Positions 49,178-59,237 of a stretch of DNA of 64,000 bases are shown here, piece after piece (the stretch's first letter is position 1; each line of letters opens with the position of its first letter). This DNA is from Pantoea eucrina (GTDB lineage: Bacteria; Pseudomonadota; Gammaproteobacteria; Enterobacterales; Enterobacteriaceae). The notes beneath the pieces were generated by a model that ran no database searches, was not told where the DNA came from, and saw only the letters and a program-made list of their open reading frames with translations. The position numbers and the translations under genes are program-made. The stretch covers positions 111,562 through 175,561 of the forward strand of contig NZ_MIPP01000003.1 of assembly GCF_002095385.1 (NCBI RefSeq), read 5' to 3'.

Positions 49178-50818
49178 TTAGTGCTTAATGATGTACAGGT
49201 TCTTATCCAGCGTTTTATCCAGCGGATCGTTACCGGTATAGCCGCCGACGTAAGGCTTAACCAGACGGGCGTTGACGTAGTAATAGACCGGCACGATGGC
49301 ACTGTCTTTATCCAGAATCTGCTCTGCCTGCTGGTAGTCAGCCACGCGCGCTTTTTCATCGGCAGCTTTCACAGCATCATGGATCACTTTGTCAAAATCA
49401 GCGCTCTTGTAGTGCGCTGTATTACTGCTGCTGTCGGACAGCATGGTGTTCAGGAAGGAGGTCGGTTCGTTATAGTCCGCGCACCAGGCCGCACGTGAAA
49501 CGTCGTAGTTGCCCTGATGACGGGTATCCAGGAACGTTTTCCACTCCTGATTCTCCAGCTTGATATTAACGCCGAGGTTCTTTTTCCAGATAGAGGACGC
49601 CGCGATTGCCAGCTTTTTGTGCAGATCTGAGGTGTTATACAGCAGGTTAAACGTCAGTGGCTTATCTGCGGTATAGCCTGCTTCAGCCAGCAGTTTTTTC
49701 GCTTCTGCGTTACGCTTGTTCTGATCCCATTTAAACCAGTCCGGCGGCAGCAGTTCCATGCCATCGGTTGCCGGCGGTGTATAGCTGTAGGCGGGCAGCT
49801 GACCCTGCGCCAGTACCTTATTCACCATGATGTCGCGATCCAGACCCAGCTTCAGCGCGGTGCGCACGCGGGCATCAGTGAAAGGCGCTTTCTGGTTATT
49901 GATCTCGTAGTAGTAGGTGCAGAGATACGGTTTTACCATCAGCTCTTTGCCATTATCGCGCTGCAGCTTTTTGAACAGCTCAATCGGCATATTGTTATAG
50001 GTGATGTCGCTGCCATTTTCAGAGAAGTAGCGGTTCACATCGCTCACTTCTGAGTTGATGGGCAGGAAGGTGACTTTGTTCAGTACCGTATGTTCGTTAT
50101 CCCAGTATTGCGGGTTGCGTACCAGCGTGACGCGCTCGTTGATAACGTGCGCTTCCAGTTTAAACGCGCCGTTTCCTACCCAGTTCTGCGGCTGCGTCCA
50201 CTGATCGCCCGATTTTTCGATTGCAGGCTTATAGACCGGTGACATCACGGCATTGATCAGCAGCTTATAAAAGTAAGGTACCGGCTGGCTTAGCGTAACT
50301 TCCAGCGTATGATCGTCCAGCGCTTTTACGCCCAGTTCAGAGGTCGGCTTTTTACCGGCAATAATTTCATCAACGTTAGCGATATGGCCATACTGCGGAT
50401 AGCTGGCATAAGGTGACGCCGTTTTCGGGTCAACCAGACGCTGCCAGCTGTAGACGAAATCCTGTGCGGTAACCGGCTCGCCATTAGACCATTTGGCATT
50501 TTTACGCAGATGGAAAGTCCAGACTTTAAAATCTTTGTTTTCCCAGCTCTCTGCAACGCCCGGAACCGGTTTGCCGCTGGCATCGCTGACGATAAGCCCT
50601 TCATAGAGATCGCGGGCAATATTATCTTCCGGTACGCCCTCAATTTTATGCGGATCGAGCGACTGAACTTCGTCACCGTTACCGCGCACCAGCTCCTGTT
50701 TGGCGGCCAGCTCAACGCCAGCCGGTACCGTTGCAGCCAGCGCAGCGTTCCCTGTCAGAGAGGCAATTGCGGCCAGAACGCCGGCCGCAATCAGACTTTT
50801 TTTCGTGATGTTGTTCAT
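49178..50818 (-). CDS. oppA: Periplasmic oligopeptide-binding protein OppA
   Basis: A 546-residue binding protein (E. coli 543). Signal peptide with basic start and hydrophobic core ends NAALA, then ATVPAGVELAAKQELVRGNG. Family signatures: QSLDPHKIEGVPEDNIARDL, the tail of the SBP family motif TFHLRKNAKWSNGEPVTAQD and NGAFKLEAHVINERV. It captures di- to pentapeptides for OppBCDF. The leader is long, and the start region ACAACATCAC complements the GcvB sRNA R1 core as recalled from E. coli. Confidence 0.97.
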   Translation of the reverse strand: MNNITKKSLIAAGVLAAIASLTGNAALAATVPAGVELAAKQELVRGNGDEVQSLDPHKIEGVPEDNIARDLYEGLIVSDASGKPVPGVAESWENKDFKVWTFHLRKNAKWSNGEPVTAQDFVYSWQRLVDPKTASPYASYPQYGHIANVDEIIAGKKPTSELGVKALDDHTLEVTLSQPVPYFYKLLINAVMSPVYKPAIEKSGDQWTQPQNWVGNGAFKLEAHVINERVTLVRNPQYWDNEHTVLNKVTFLPINSEVSDVNRYFSENGSDITYNNMPIELFKKLQRDNGKELMVKPYLCTYYYEINNQKAPFTDARVRTALKLGLDRDIMVNKVLAQGQLPAYSYTPPATDGMELLPPDWFKWDQNKRNAEAKKLLAEAGYTADKPLTFNLLYNTSDLHKKLAIAASSIWKKNLGVNIKLENQEWKTFLDTRHQGNYDVSRAAWCADYNEPTSFLNTMLSDSSSNTAHYKSADFDKVIHDAVKAADEKARVADYQQAEQILDKDSAIVPVYYYVNARLVKPYVGGYTGNDPLDKTLDKNLYIIKH

Positions 50819-50825
50819 TGTTATG
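50805..50825 (-). promoter_or_regulatory. Likely GcvB sRNA target at the oppA start
   Basis: CATAACA-ATG-AACAACATCAC spans the oppA start codon. ACAACATCAC can pair over ten bases with GTGATGTTGT in the R1 region of E. coli GcvB, which is known to repress oppA. Inferred by recalled sequence; the gcvB of this organism is not in the window. Confidence 0.4.
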
Positions 50826-51511
50826 CTCCAGTTTTATTATTGTCGTCGGTGCGCTATCGCGCCTGACGTATCCCGTTTACCGGGCGATCTTCGTCTCGTT
50901 CGAGCAAAGATCCCTGTCCCCTTCCGGGTGACTTCAGCAAGCCGCCAGCGGGTAATGATATTTGCTGACGACTCACTCACTGTTCTTTTGATAAAGAAAG
51001 CGTTCAGCTGCCGGTTTCTGATACGCGTTGCCGGTATAACTACGCCCGCGTGCTAATAAGCAAAAATCGTACACATCTGCTGAGAGAGCGATAAAAATCC
51101 TGAGAGTGCCAGAAATTATCAGAAGCTATCCCGTTGCGCCAAAGCCAATGCAGAAAAATGTTAGCTATTTCTCTTTTATCATGTCCGGGATAACGTTGAA
51201 AGCGTTAATTATTTCCGCTAAATATCAGTTAAAGCATTGATAAATATTATTATTTAAGCAATTCTGGCGATTATGCGCGCACTTATTTTATGCAAAACTC
51301 ATTCTGCGCAAATCTATTGAGTTTTTACTTCAAAGCGGAATATTCAGCGACTACTTTACAAGAGAGGCACAGCTAATCACTTTCAGCGCGGATTTAGCAG
51401 CAGGTAAATCTGTGACAATAATCACATTAATAAGCGGATATTAAGCAGGGATGGCTGACTGAGTAGTAAAAGTGATAAAAGCGAGCCTGAAAGTAGCCCG
51501 ATAACTAATTT
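50826..51511. other. Long upstream region of oppA
   Basis: About 690 bases without a convincing gene, AT-rich from 51150 to 51460. It should contain the oppA promoter and leader on the minus strand. No RNA gene was recognised. Confidence 0.5.
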
Positions 51512-51554
51512 CACCAAAAAGGTGCATCTGTACGTCGCGATGCACCCTTTTGGT
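51512..51554. terminator. Long inverted repeat after ychE
   Basis: ACCAAAAAGGTGCATC and GATGCACCCTTTTGGT pair over 16 positions with one mismatch (A-C) around a short loop. It lies about 35 bases past the ychE stop. Short T/A runs are inside the stem, so it can end transcripts on either strand. Confidence 0.6.
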
Positions 51555-51590
51555 TCATGAAGATGTTTTTCAGCAAAAAACAGGTCAGGT

Positions 51591-52238
51591 CTAATTCAGT
51601 AATCCTGGAAAGATTGCTTTTATGCCGGTGACGACAAATTCAATCCCTAACGCCATTAATAACAACCCCATAATACGGGTAATGACGTTAATTCCGGTCT
51701 GACCCAATATCCGTACCATTAACGGCGCCGCTCTGAACAGTAACCAGCAGCAAAAGGCGAAAACCGCAATCGCCAGCGTAAAACCCAGCAAATTAAGCCA
51801 GCTGTGATAGCGCGAACTCCAGACGATAGTGGAACTGATAGCCCCCGGCCCTGCCATGAGCGGCAGCGCCAGCGGGACAACACCGATGCTTTCACGAATA
51901 GCCGTTTCTGATTTTTCCTGCTTGTTTTGCTTATCCTCACCCAGCTTGCCGCTAATCATCGACATCGCAATGGTCACAACCAGTATGCCGCCTGCGATTC
52001 GGAAAGAGTCGATTGAGATACCAAACAGATGCAGGATCCCATCGCCAAGAAACAGCGAGGTCCAGAGAATAATCGCGACCGCAAGGTTGGCTGTAAGATT
52101 GGTTTTGTTGCGTTCAGCCACCGCCTGATAGCGGGTCATGCTGATAAAAACCGGAATGATGCCTACCGGATTCACCAGCGCAAACAGGCCGACAAAAAAT
52201 TTTATATAGCCGGAAAGATCGAGTAGCACGGGGGTCAC
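51591..52238 (-). CDS. ychE: YchE, MarC-family membrane protein
   Basis: A 215-residue, six-helix membrane protein, same length as E. coli YchE. FALVNPVGIIPVFISMT, FGISIDSFRIAGGILVVTIA, VVPLALPLMAGPGAISS and GINVITRIMGLLLMALGIEF are conserved MarC features. The function of the family is unknown (not an antibiotic pump as once thought). Position between oppA and adhE as in E. coli. Confidence 0.94.
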   Translation of the reverse strand: MTPVLLDLSGYIKFFVGLFALVNPVGIIPVFISMTRYQAVAERNKTNLTANLAVAIILWTSLFLGDGILHLFGISIDSFRIAGGILVVTIAMSMISGKLGEDKQNKQEKSETAIRESIGVVPLALPLMAGPGAISSTIVWSSRYHSWLNLLGFTLAIAVFAFCCWLLFRAAPLMVRILGQTGINVITRIMGLLLMALGIEFVVTGIKAIFPGLLN

Positions 52239-52624
52239 AACAGGCTCCTGAAAAAGTCAAAAAAACGCGCTTAATGTAGTGCATATGTCTGCTGAAAAAC
52301 AGCGTATATGGCAGAAATATCTGCTATATGTCCGCCACAGAGATGGCATAAAAATCTGGCTGTTTTCATGTATGCCTGCAGAACAGCAGCGTCTAAAAAA
52401 AGGCGCCTTTAGTCGTAAACGATCTGGCTGACCGCTCACCGCTGCAGCCTCTCTTGATCTGCATCATGATTACGTCTCTCCACCAGCGCTACGCTGGGTG
52501 CAGTAAATCATTCACGTCAGACCTTTTTACTAAACAGACGGGCCTGCCCTGTCAAACCTTAGCTGATTTCTTTCTCTGCGCTGGCCTGTTTATTAAAAAA
52601 GTTTAACTTCCTCAGGAGAGTATT
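52239..52624. other. Divergent promoter region of ychE and adhE
   Basis: About 385 bases without a gene. adhE in E. coli has a long regulated leader with Cra, Fis and Nar control; none of these sites could be set with confidence. CTCAGGAGAG eight bases before ATG is the adhE ribosome site. Confidence 0.5.
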
Positions 52625-55303
52625 ATGGCCGTAACCAATGTTGCCGAACTCAATGCACTGGTTGAACGTGTAAAACGCGCGCAGCGCGAGTTTGCCAGTT
52701 TTAGCCAGGAGCAGGTTGATGCAATTTTTCGCGCCGCGGCGCTGGCGGCAGCTGACGCCCGCATTCCGCTGGCTAAGATGGCGGTAGCGGAATCGGGCAT
52801 GGGTATTGTTGAAGATAAAGTGATCAAAAATCATTTCGCTTCAGAATATATCTACAACGCGTACAAAGATGAAAAAACCTGTGGCGTGCTGGCAAGCGAT
52901 GATACCTTTGGCACCATTACCATTGCCGAACCCATTGGCCTCATCTGCGGTATCGTCCCTACCACCAACCCTACCTCCACGGCTATTTTCAAGGCGCTTA
53001 TCAGCCTGAAAACCCGCAACGGCATTATTTTTTCTCCTCATCCGCGCGCAAAAAATGCCACCAATAAAGCAGCCGATATCGTGCTGCAGGCGGCTATTGC
53101 TGCGGGCGCTCCCAAAGATATCATCGGCTGGATCGATGCGCCTTCGGTCGAGCTTTCCAGTCAGCTCATGCATCATCCGGATATCAACCTGATTCTGGCG
53201 ACCGGCGGCCCGGGCATGGTTAAAGCGGCCTATAGCTCAGGTAAACCGGCGATTGGCGTTGGCGCGGGCAATACGCCGGTGGTGATTGATGAAACGGCTG
53301 ACATCAAACGCGCGGTCGCTTCCATTTTAATGTCTAAAACGTTCGATAACGGCGTGATCTGTGCCTCTGAGCAATCGGTCATTATCGTTGATGCCGTCTA
53401 TGACGCGGTCCGCGAACGGTTTGCCAGCCACGGCGGCTATCTGCTGCAGGGCCATGAGCTGAGCGCGGTTCAGAATATCCTGCTGAAAAACGGCGCACTG
53501 AACGCGGCAATTGTGGGCCAGCCCGCCTGCAATATTGCTGCGCTTGCCGGCATTAGTGTCCCGCCGGGCACCAAAATTTTAATTGGCGAGGTGTCAGCCG
53601 TTGATGAATCGGAGCCTTTTGCACATGAAAAGCTCTCGCCGACGCTGGCGATGTATCGGGCAAAAGATTATGCGGACGCGGTAGCAAAAGCAGAGAAGCT
53701 GGTCGCGATGGGCGGCATTGGTCACACATCCTGTCTCTACACCGATCAGGATAACGAGGCCGGGCGGATCCACTATTTTGGCGACAAAATGAAAACGGCC
53801 CGCATCCTGATCAACACCCCGGCTTCACAGGGCGGCATTGGCGATCTTTACAACTTCAAACTTGCCCCTTCCCTGACGCTGGGCTGCGGCTCCTGGGGGG
53901 GCAACTCTATCTCTGAAAACGTGGGCCCTAAACACTTGATCAATAAGAAAACTGTGGCTAAGCGAGCAGAAAATATGTTGTGGCATAAGTTACCGAAGTC
54001 TATCTACTTCCGCCGCGGCTCTCTTCCGATTGCGCTGGAAGAGGTTGCTGCTGAGGGAGCGAAACGCGCGTTTATCGTTACCGATCGCTTTCTGTTTAAT
54101 AACGGCTATGCCGAGCGCGTTACGCGGGTGCTGAAATCACAGGGTATTGAAACCGAAATATTCTTTGAAGTGGAAGCCGATCCGACCCTGAGTATTGTGC
54201 GTAAGGGTGCAGAGCAGATGCACAGTTTCCGGCCCGACGTGATTATCGCCCTGGGCGGTGGTTCACCGATGGACGCAGCGAAAATCATGTGGGTCATGTA
54301 TGAGCATCCGGAAACGCATTTTGAAGAGCTGGCGCTGCGCTTTATGGATATCCGTAAACGTATCTACAAATTCCCGAAAATGGGCGTGAAAGCGCGCATG
54401 GTCGCGATCGCTACCACGTCAGGCACCGGCTCAGAAGTCACCCCCTTTGCCGTTGTCACCGATGACGCCACCGGGCAAAAATATCCGCTGGCGGACTACG
54501 CCCTAACGCCGGATATGGCGATTGTCGATGCCGACCTGGTGATGGATATGCCGCGCTCGCTCTGCGCCTTTGGCGGTCTTGATGCGGTGACGCATGCGCT
54601 GGAGGCGTACGTTTCGGTGCTTGCCAGTGAGTACTCAGACGGACAGGCACTGCAGGCGCTGAAGCTGCTTAAAGAGAACCTGCCCGCCAGCTATCGCGAT
54701 GGCGCGAAAAATCCGGTTGCACGTGAACGCGTACACAACGCGGCGACAATCGCCGGCATTGCCTTTGCCAACGCTTTCCTCGGGGTGTGCCACTCTATGG
54801 CCCATAAACTTGGCTCAGAGTTTCATATCCCGCACGGGCTGGCAAACGCGCTGCTTATCGGTAACGTCATCCGCTATAACGCCAATGATAACCCGACGAA
54901 ACAGACGGCGTTCAGCCAGTATGACCGGCCGCAGGCACGGCGCCGCTATGGGGAAATTGCTGACCATCTCGGCCTGACTCAGCCCGGGGATCGCACGGCG
55001 CAGAAAATCGAAAAACTGCTGGCGTGGCTGGATGAAATAAAAACGCAGCTCGGTATTCCCGCTTCTATTCGGGAAGCAGGCGTGCAGGAGGCGGATTTCC
55101 TGGCGAAAGTAGATAAGCTGGCTGAAGACGCTTTTGACGATCAGTGTACCGGCGCCAATCCGCGCTATCCATTAATTGCTGAGCTGAAACAGATTATGCT
55201 GGATACGTTCTACGGACGTGATTATTCAGAAACGGACATACCCTCTGCAGAAATCTGCGAGCTGCAGTCCGCTGCCCGTGAAAAAAAAGTAAAGAAAGCG
55301 TAG
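52625..55303 (+). CDS. adhE: Bifunctional acetaldehyde/alcohol dehydrogenase AdhE
   Basis: An 892-residue fermentative enzyme (E. coli 891) that reduces acetyl-CoA to ethanol; it polymerises into spirosomes. Residues 1 to about 440 form the CoA-acylating aldehyde dehydrogenase, with the catalytic cysteine in NGVICASEQSVI; a linker then leads into the iron-dependent alcohol dehydrogenase with NAD motif ALGGGSPMDAAKIMW, TTSGTGSEVTPFAVV and metal histidines in LGVCHSMAHKLGSEFHIPHG. N-terminal MAVTNVAELNALVERVK is that of E. coli. Confidence 0.98.
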   Translation: MAVTNVAELNALVERVKRAQREFASFSQEQVDAIFRAAALAAADARIPLAKMAVAESGMGIVEDKVIKNHFASEYIYNAYKDEKTCGVLASDDTFGTITIAEPIGLICGIVPTTNPTSTAIFKALISLKTRNGIIFSPHPRAKNATNKAADIVLQAAIAAGAPKDIIGWIDAPSVELSSQLMHHPDINLILATGGPGMVKAAYSSGKPAIGVGAGNTPVVIDETADIKRAVASILMSKTFDNGVICASEQSVIIVDAVYDAVRERFASHGGYLLQGHELSAVQNILLKNGALNAAIVGQPACNIAALAGISVPPGTKILIGEVSAVDESEPFAHEKLSPTLAMYRAKDYADAVAKAEKLVAMGGIGHTSCLYTDQDNEAGRIHYFGDKMKTARILINTPASQGGIGDLYNFKLAPSLTLGCGSWGGNSISENVGPKHLINKKTVAKRAENMLWHKLPKSIYFRRGSLPIALEEVAAEGAKRAFIVTDRFLFNNGYAERVTRVLKSQGIETEIFFEVEADPTLSIVRKGAEQMHSFRPDVIIALGGGSPMDAAKIMWVMYEHPETHFEELALRFMDIRKRIYKFPKMGVKARMVAIATTSGTGSEVTPFAVVTDDATGQKYPLADYALTPDMAIVDADLVMDMPRSLCAFGGLDAVTHALEAYVSVLASEYSDGQALQALKLLKENLPASYRDGAKNPVARERVHNAATIAGIAFANAFLGVCHSMAHKLGSEFHIPHGLANALLIGNVIRYNANDNPTKQTAFSQYDRPQARRRYGEIADHLGLTQPGDRTAQKIEKLLAWLDEIKTQLGIPASIREAGVQEADFLAKVDKLAEDAFDDQCTGANPRYPLIAELKQIMLDTFYGRDYSETDIPSAEICELQSAAREKKVKKA

Positions 55304-55316
55304 TCCGCTGAAAATA

Positions 55317-55342
55317 AAAAACCCGCCGCGGCGGGTTTTTTT
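55317..55342. terminator. Bidirectional terminator between adhE and tdk
   Basis: ACCCGCCGCGGCGGGT flanked by six A and seven T; lies between convergent genes. Confidence 0.85.
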
Positions 55343-55354
55343 ATGGCTGGCTGA

Positions 55355-55975
55355 TTAAACCGGTGGCGGATTAGCGCCATATATGGCCTCACGCGTACCC
55401 AGATTAATCGCCTGCTTGTAATGTTTCCGGCATACGGATATATAGCGCTCATTACCGCCAATTACGACCTGCTCACCTTCGCTGAACGGTCTGCCCTCCC
55501 CGTCAAGGCGCAGCACCATGCTCGCCTTACGGCCGCAGTGGCAAATTGTTTTAAGCTCGACCAGTTTATCGGCCCAGGCAAGAAGATACTGGCTGCCGGT
55601 GAACAGCTCACCGCGGAAGTCAGTACGCAGACCGTAGCAGAGAACCGGAATATCAAGATTGTCCGCCACGTCAGAGAGCGCATAAACTTGCTCACGCGTC
55701 AGAAACTGACTTTCGTCAACCAGCACGCAGTGTACGGGCTGGCGCGCATGTTCTTCCGCAATGGCTTCGGCCAGTTCTGTTTTATCATTATACAGACAGG
55801 CAGGCGAAGAGAGCCCGATTCGTGAGCTGACCACGCCGGCACCAAATCTATCGTCTATCTCTGCGGTATAGACCAGGGTGCGCATGCCGCGCTCCTGATA
55901 GTTATAGGAAGATTGCAGCAGCGCGGTGGATTTACCCGCATTCATCGCCGAGTAATAGAAATAGAGTTGAGCCAC
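55355..55975 (-). CDS. tdk: Thymidine kinase
   Basis: A 206-residue type II thymidine kinase (E. coli 205). P-loop [14 protein letters not shown], Walker B/catalytic Glu in [14 protein letters not shown], lasso-domain GTREAIYG and zinc cysteines in CHCGRKASM and CRKHYKQA. It salvages thymidine. Same position between hns and adhE as in E. coli. Confidence 0.97.
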   Translation of the reverse strand: MAQLYFYYSAMNAGKSTALLQSSYNYQERGMRTLVYTAEIDDRFGAGVVSSRIGLSSPACLYNDKTELAEAIAEEHARQPVHCVLVDESQFLTREQVYALSDVADNLDIPVLCYGLRTDFRGELFTGSQYLLAWADKLVELKTICHCGRKASMVLRLDGEGRPFSEGEQVVIGGNERYISVCRKHYKQAINLGTREAIYGANPPPV

Positions 55976-56348
55976 TTACCAGTCTCTCCGGGGATACTAA
56001 ATTCAGAAGGCGGCAGTTTAACACAAATGTATTGCCGCATAGCACCTCACAAACGACAGGTTTACCGCAGCAGAAAGCCACGCTGCTGGATGCTGAAAAT
56101 CAATGCCGGCACGCTGCGGTTAAATCACTAATAGCGGTTAATTTAATCTCAGCCAAATGGAATAGCCGGCACGCAACGAGACATATCGCGGATAATTTAT
56201 GCAGTACAGCGATTGATAATTAACTCTGCTGACATAACTAAAAAAATAAATAAATGTCCTCACTCAGGTTTCACTATTGCAGTTATATATTCCCGCCACT
56301 ATTATGGAACAGCTTAACCACTCCTTTTTATATTCTGAGATAAGAACA
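55976..56348. other. Divergent promoter region of tdk and hns
   Basis: About 370 bases, AT-rich near 56200-56340, with no credible gene. It should contain the hns promoter, which is autorepressed in E. coli and prefers AT-rich curved DNA. A frame runs through from 56277 into hns but lacks family support upstream of ATG 56349. Confidence 0.5.
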
Positions 56349-56756
56349 ATGAGCGAAGCACTTAAAATCCTTAATAATATCCGTACATTGCGTGCTCAGG
56401 CTCGCGAATGCTCTCTGGAAACCCTGGAAGAGATGCTTGAAAAACTTGACGTAGTGGTTAATGAGCGTCGTGAAGAAGAGAGTCATGCTCAGGCTGAAAA
56501 TGCTGAACGCAGCCGCAAACTGGAGCAGTATCGCGAAATGCTGCTGGCTGACGGCATCGATCCTAATGAACTGCTGAACGCATTATCAGAAAACAAAACG
56601 GTGACCAAAGCGCGTCGCGCTGCCCGTCCCGCCAAGTACAGCTATGTAGATGAAAACGGTGAAAGCCGCACCTGGACCGGTCAGGGCCGCACGCCTGCCG
56701 TAATTAAAAAAGCGATTGAAGAAGATGGTAAACAGCTGGACGATTTCCTGCTGTAA
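56349..56756 (+). CDS. hns: H-NS nucleoid protein
   Basis: A 135-residue xenogeneic silencer (E. coli 137). The N-terminal coiled-coil oligomerisation domain [20 protein letters not shown], a linker with [20 protein letters not shown], and the C-terminal DNA-binding domain with [20 protein letters not shown], including the QGR hook. The C-terminus DDFLL lacks the two last residues of E. coli. GATAAGAACA gives a weak Shine-Dalgarno; the start agrees with all known H-NS. Confidence 0.97.
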   Translation: MSEALKILNNIRTLRAQARECSLETLEEMLEKLDVVVNERREEESHAQAENAERSRKLEQYREMLLADGIDPNELLNALSENKTVTKARRAARPAKYSYVDENGESRTWTGQGRTPAVIKKAIEEDGKQLDDFLL

Positions 56757-56812
56757 TCCGCGCGCTTCGTTTTAACTGTCTGCACTTTTACTGCAATATT
56801 CGTTTCGCCAGG

Positions 56813-56847
56813 TAAAAAAAAGGAAGCCCGCGGCTTCCTTTTTTTAT
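56813..56847. terminator. Bidirectional terminator between hns and uge
   Basis: GGAAGCC-CGC-GGCTTCC flanked by eight A and seven T, between convergent hns and uge. Confidence 0.85.
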
Positions 56848-56851
56848 GCGC

Positions 56852-57859
56852 TTATTTCTGATAAAAGTCGCGATACCAGTCGACAAACTGCTGTACGCCC
56901 TGCTCAACGCTGGTCTGCGGCCGGAAATTGATGGCGTCATAGAGAGGCTGCGTATCTGCGCTGGTGCCCAGTACATCGCCGGGCTGCATCGGCAGCATGT
57001 TCTTCACTGCCTCAATGCCCAAAGCTTTCTCCAGCGACTCTATATAGGCCATCAGGCGCGTTGGCTGACTGTTACCAATGTTATATACCCGATAAGGCGC
57101 AGAGCTGCTGGCGGGGGAGCCGTGCTCCACGCTCCATGCGCTGTCAGGTTGTGGTACCACCGCCTGCAGGCGAACAATCGCCTCAGCGATATCATCGATA
57201 TAGGTAAAGTCGCGCGTCATCTCACCGCGGTTATAAACGTCGATCGCCTCGCCTGCCAGCATTGCACGGGTAAATTTAAACAGCGCCATATCGGGCCGGC
57301 CCCATGGGCCATACACGGTAAAGAAACGCAGTCCGGTTGTCGGCAGCTGATAAAGGTGCGAATAAGTATGCGACATCAGTTCGTTGGCTTTTTTCGTCGC
57401 CGCATAGAGGGAAACCGGGTGATCAACGCTGTCATCGGTGGAGAACGGCATTTTGCGGTTCAGCCCATAAACTGAGCTTGAAGATGCATAAAGAAGGTGG
57501 CCAATCTTATGGTGACGGCAGCCTTCCAGAATATTCAGATGGCCGGTGAGGTTAGCATCTGCATAAGCGTGCGGGTTATCGATTGAGTAACGCACACCCG
57601 CCTGCGCGGCGAGATGGATAACGCGCTCAAACGCGTGCTGTTCAAACAGAGAGGAAATGGCCTGGCGATCGGCCAGGTCCATTTTAATAAAAGTAAATGC
57701 GGGATGCGGTGAAATCTGATCGAGGCGAGCCTGTTTCAGGCTGACATCATAATAGTCATTCAGGTTGTCGATACCAACAACCTGGTGACCGGCAGCGAGC
57801 AAACGCTGGCTTACGTGAAAACCGATAAATCCTGCTGCGCCGGTAACCAGAAAATTCAT
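56852..57859 (-). CDS. uge: UDP-glucuronate 4-epimerase (NAD-dependent SDR)
   Basis: A 335-residue extended SDR closely matching UDP-glucuronate epimerases (Gla/Uge/CapI group). MNFLVTGAAGFIGFHVSQRL holds GxxGxxG; the catalytic SSSSVYG and YAATKKANE (Tyr-x3-Lys) follow, then TVYGPWGRPDMALFKFTRAM and NIGNSQPTRLM. It would give UDP-galacturonate for LPS core or capsule. It is 14 bases after ugd, so galU-ugd-uge appear cotranscribed. Confidence 0.88.
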   Translation of the reverse strand: MNFLVTGAAGFIGFHVSQRLLAAGHQVVGIDNLNDYYDVSLKQARLDQISPHPAFTFIKMDLADRQAISSLFEQHAFERVIHLAAQAGVRYSIDNPHAYADANLTGHLNILEGCRHHKIGHLLYASSSSVYGLNRKMPFSTDDSVDHPVSLYAATKKANELMSHTYSHLYQLPTTGLRFFTVYGPWGRPDMALFKFTRAMLAGEAIDVYNRGEMTRDFTYIDDIAEAIVRLQAVVPQPDSAWSVEHGSPASSSAPYRVYNIGNSQPTRLMAYIESLEKALGIEAVKNMLPMQPGDVLGTSADTQPLYDAINFRPQTSVEQGVQQFVDWYRDFYQK

Positions 57860-57873
57860 ACATCCCTCATTTA

Positions 57874-59214
57874 TTACGCAATTTGAATAGACGCTCCGCG
57901 GCCGATTGCATAATAAACGAAACCGCGTTTGCTGATACGCTCTGGATCATACAGGTTACGACCATCAAAAATCACGGGTTGTTTTAACGCATTTTTAATT
58001 ACGTCAAAATCAGGCGCCCGGAAATTCTGCCATTCGGTACAGATAACCAGACCATCAGCGCCCTGCAGTGCCGCTTCTTTAGTCCCTGTGAGTTTCAGAT
58101 CGTCACGGTGACCATAGATGCGCTGCGCTTCTTCCATCGCTTCCGGATCGTAAGCCTGAACCGTAGCACCCGCTTCCCATAACGCTTCCATCAGCACACG
58201 GCTGGAGGCTTCACGCATATCGTCGGTGTTGGGTTTAAACGCCAGGCCCCACAGCGCAAACGTCTTGCCGCGCAGATCGTCACCAAAATGGCGCTTGATA
58301 AAGGCAGGCAGTTTGTTTTTCTGCGCGTCATTGACCTCTTCCACCGCCTGCAGCAGGCGCGGTTTATAGCCAATAGACTCTGCTGTACGGATCAGCGCCT
58401 GCACATCTTTCGGGAAGCAGGAACCGCCGTAGCCGCAGCCCGGATAGATGAAGTGATAGCCGATACGGGGATCAGAACCGATACCCTGACGGACTTTCTC
58501 CACGTCAGCGCCCAGCAGCTCAGCGAGATTAGAGATCTCGTTCATAAAGCTGATTTTGGTCGCCAGCATGCAGTTTGCCGCATATTTTGTCAGCTCTGCA
58601 CTGCGGATATCCATCAGGATCATGCGATCGTGGTTACGGTTGAACGGCTCATAGAGCTCGCGCAGCAGTTCCACCACATCATCATTGTCAGTACCGACAA
58701 CGATACGCTCTGGTCGCATGCAGTCGTTAACGGCCGCACCCTCTTTGAGGAATTCCGGGTTGGAAACCACATCGAAAGAAACGCTGGCGCCACGCTGTTT
58801 CAGCGTCTCCTGCATCACATTGCGTACGCGGTCGGCTGTGCCGACTGGCACAGTTGATTTATCGATAACGACTTTGTGATCGTTCATATGTTCTGCAATC
58901 GTGCGCGCAACCGCGGTCACATATTTCAGATCGGCAGAACCATCTTCGTCAGGCGGTGTGCCAACAGCAATAAACTGCATCACCCCGTGATTAACGCCCT
59001 CTTTGGCGTCAGTACTGAATTTCAGGCGGCCCGATTCATAATTGGACATCACCAACGGCGTCAGACCCGGTTCAAAAATCGGGATAACACCCTTTTTCAG
59101 GTTTTCGACTTTGTTCGCGTCGACATCAATGCAGAGAACGTCATGTCCGACTTCGGCCAACACCGCAGCCTGAACCAGACCGACATAGCCGATACCAAAT
59201 ACAGTGACTTTCAT
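57874..59214 (-). CDS. ugd: UDP-glucose 6-dehydrogenase
   Basis: A 446-residue NAD-dependent enzyme that oxidises UDP-glucose to UDP-glucuronate. [20 protein letters not shown] forms the Rossmann fold; the catalytic cysteine is in [28 protein letters not shown] and [15 protein letters not shown] are conserved. It is longer than the 388-residue E. coli Ugd and belongs to the 440-450 residue type. It lies 23 bases after galU, its substrate supplier. Confidence 0.95.
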   Translation of the reverse strand: MKVTVFGIGYVGLVQAAVLAEVGHDVLCIDVDANKVENLKKGVIPIFEPGLTPLVMSNYESGRLKFSTDAKEGVNHGVMQFIAVGTPPDEDGSADLKYVTAVARTIAEHMNDHKVVIDKSTVPVGTADRVRNVMQETLKQRGASVSFDVVSNPEFLKEGAAVNDCMRPERIVVGTDNDDVVELLRELYEPFNRNHDRMILMDIRSAELTKYAANCMLATKISFMNEISNLAELLGADVEKVRQGIGSDPRIGYHFIYPGCGYGGSCFPKDVQALIRTAESIGYKPRLLQAVEEVNDAQKNKLPAFIKRHFGDDLRGKTFALWGLAFKPNTDDMREASSRVLMEALWEAGATVQAYDPEAMEEAQRIYGHRDDLKLTGTKEAALQGADGLVICTEWQNFRAPDFDVIKNALKQPVIFDGRNLYDPERISKRGFVYYAIGRGASIQIA

Positions 59215-59237
59215 TAAATTATCCTGTGCTTAATGAA

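Noticed and set aside
52395..52412. AAAGGCGCCTTT palindrome upstream of adhE as a terminator
   Set aside because: No loop and no T run after it; too short to claim an operator.
56277..56348. Longer hns starting at 56277
   Set aside because: The 24 added residues have no counterpart in H-NS, and the region is the AT-rich promoter area.
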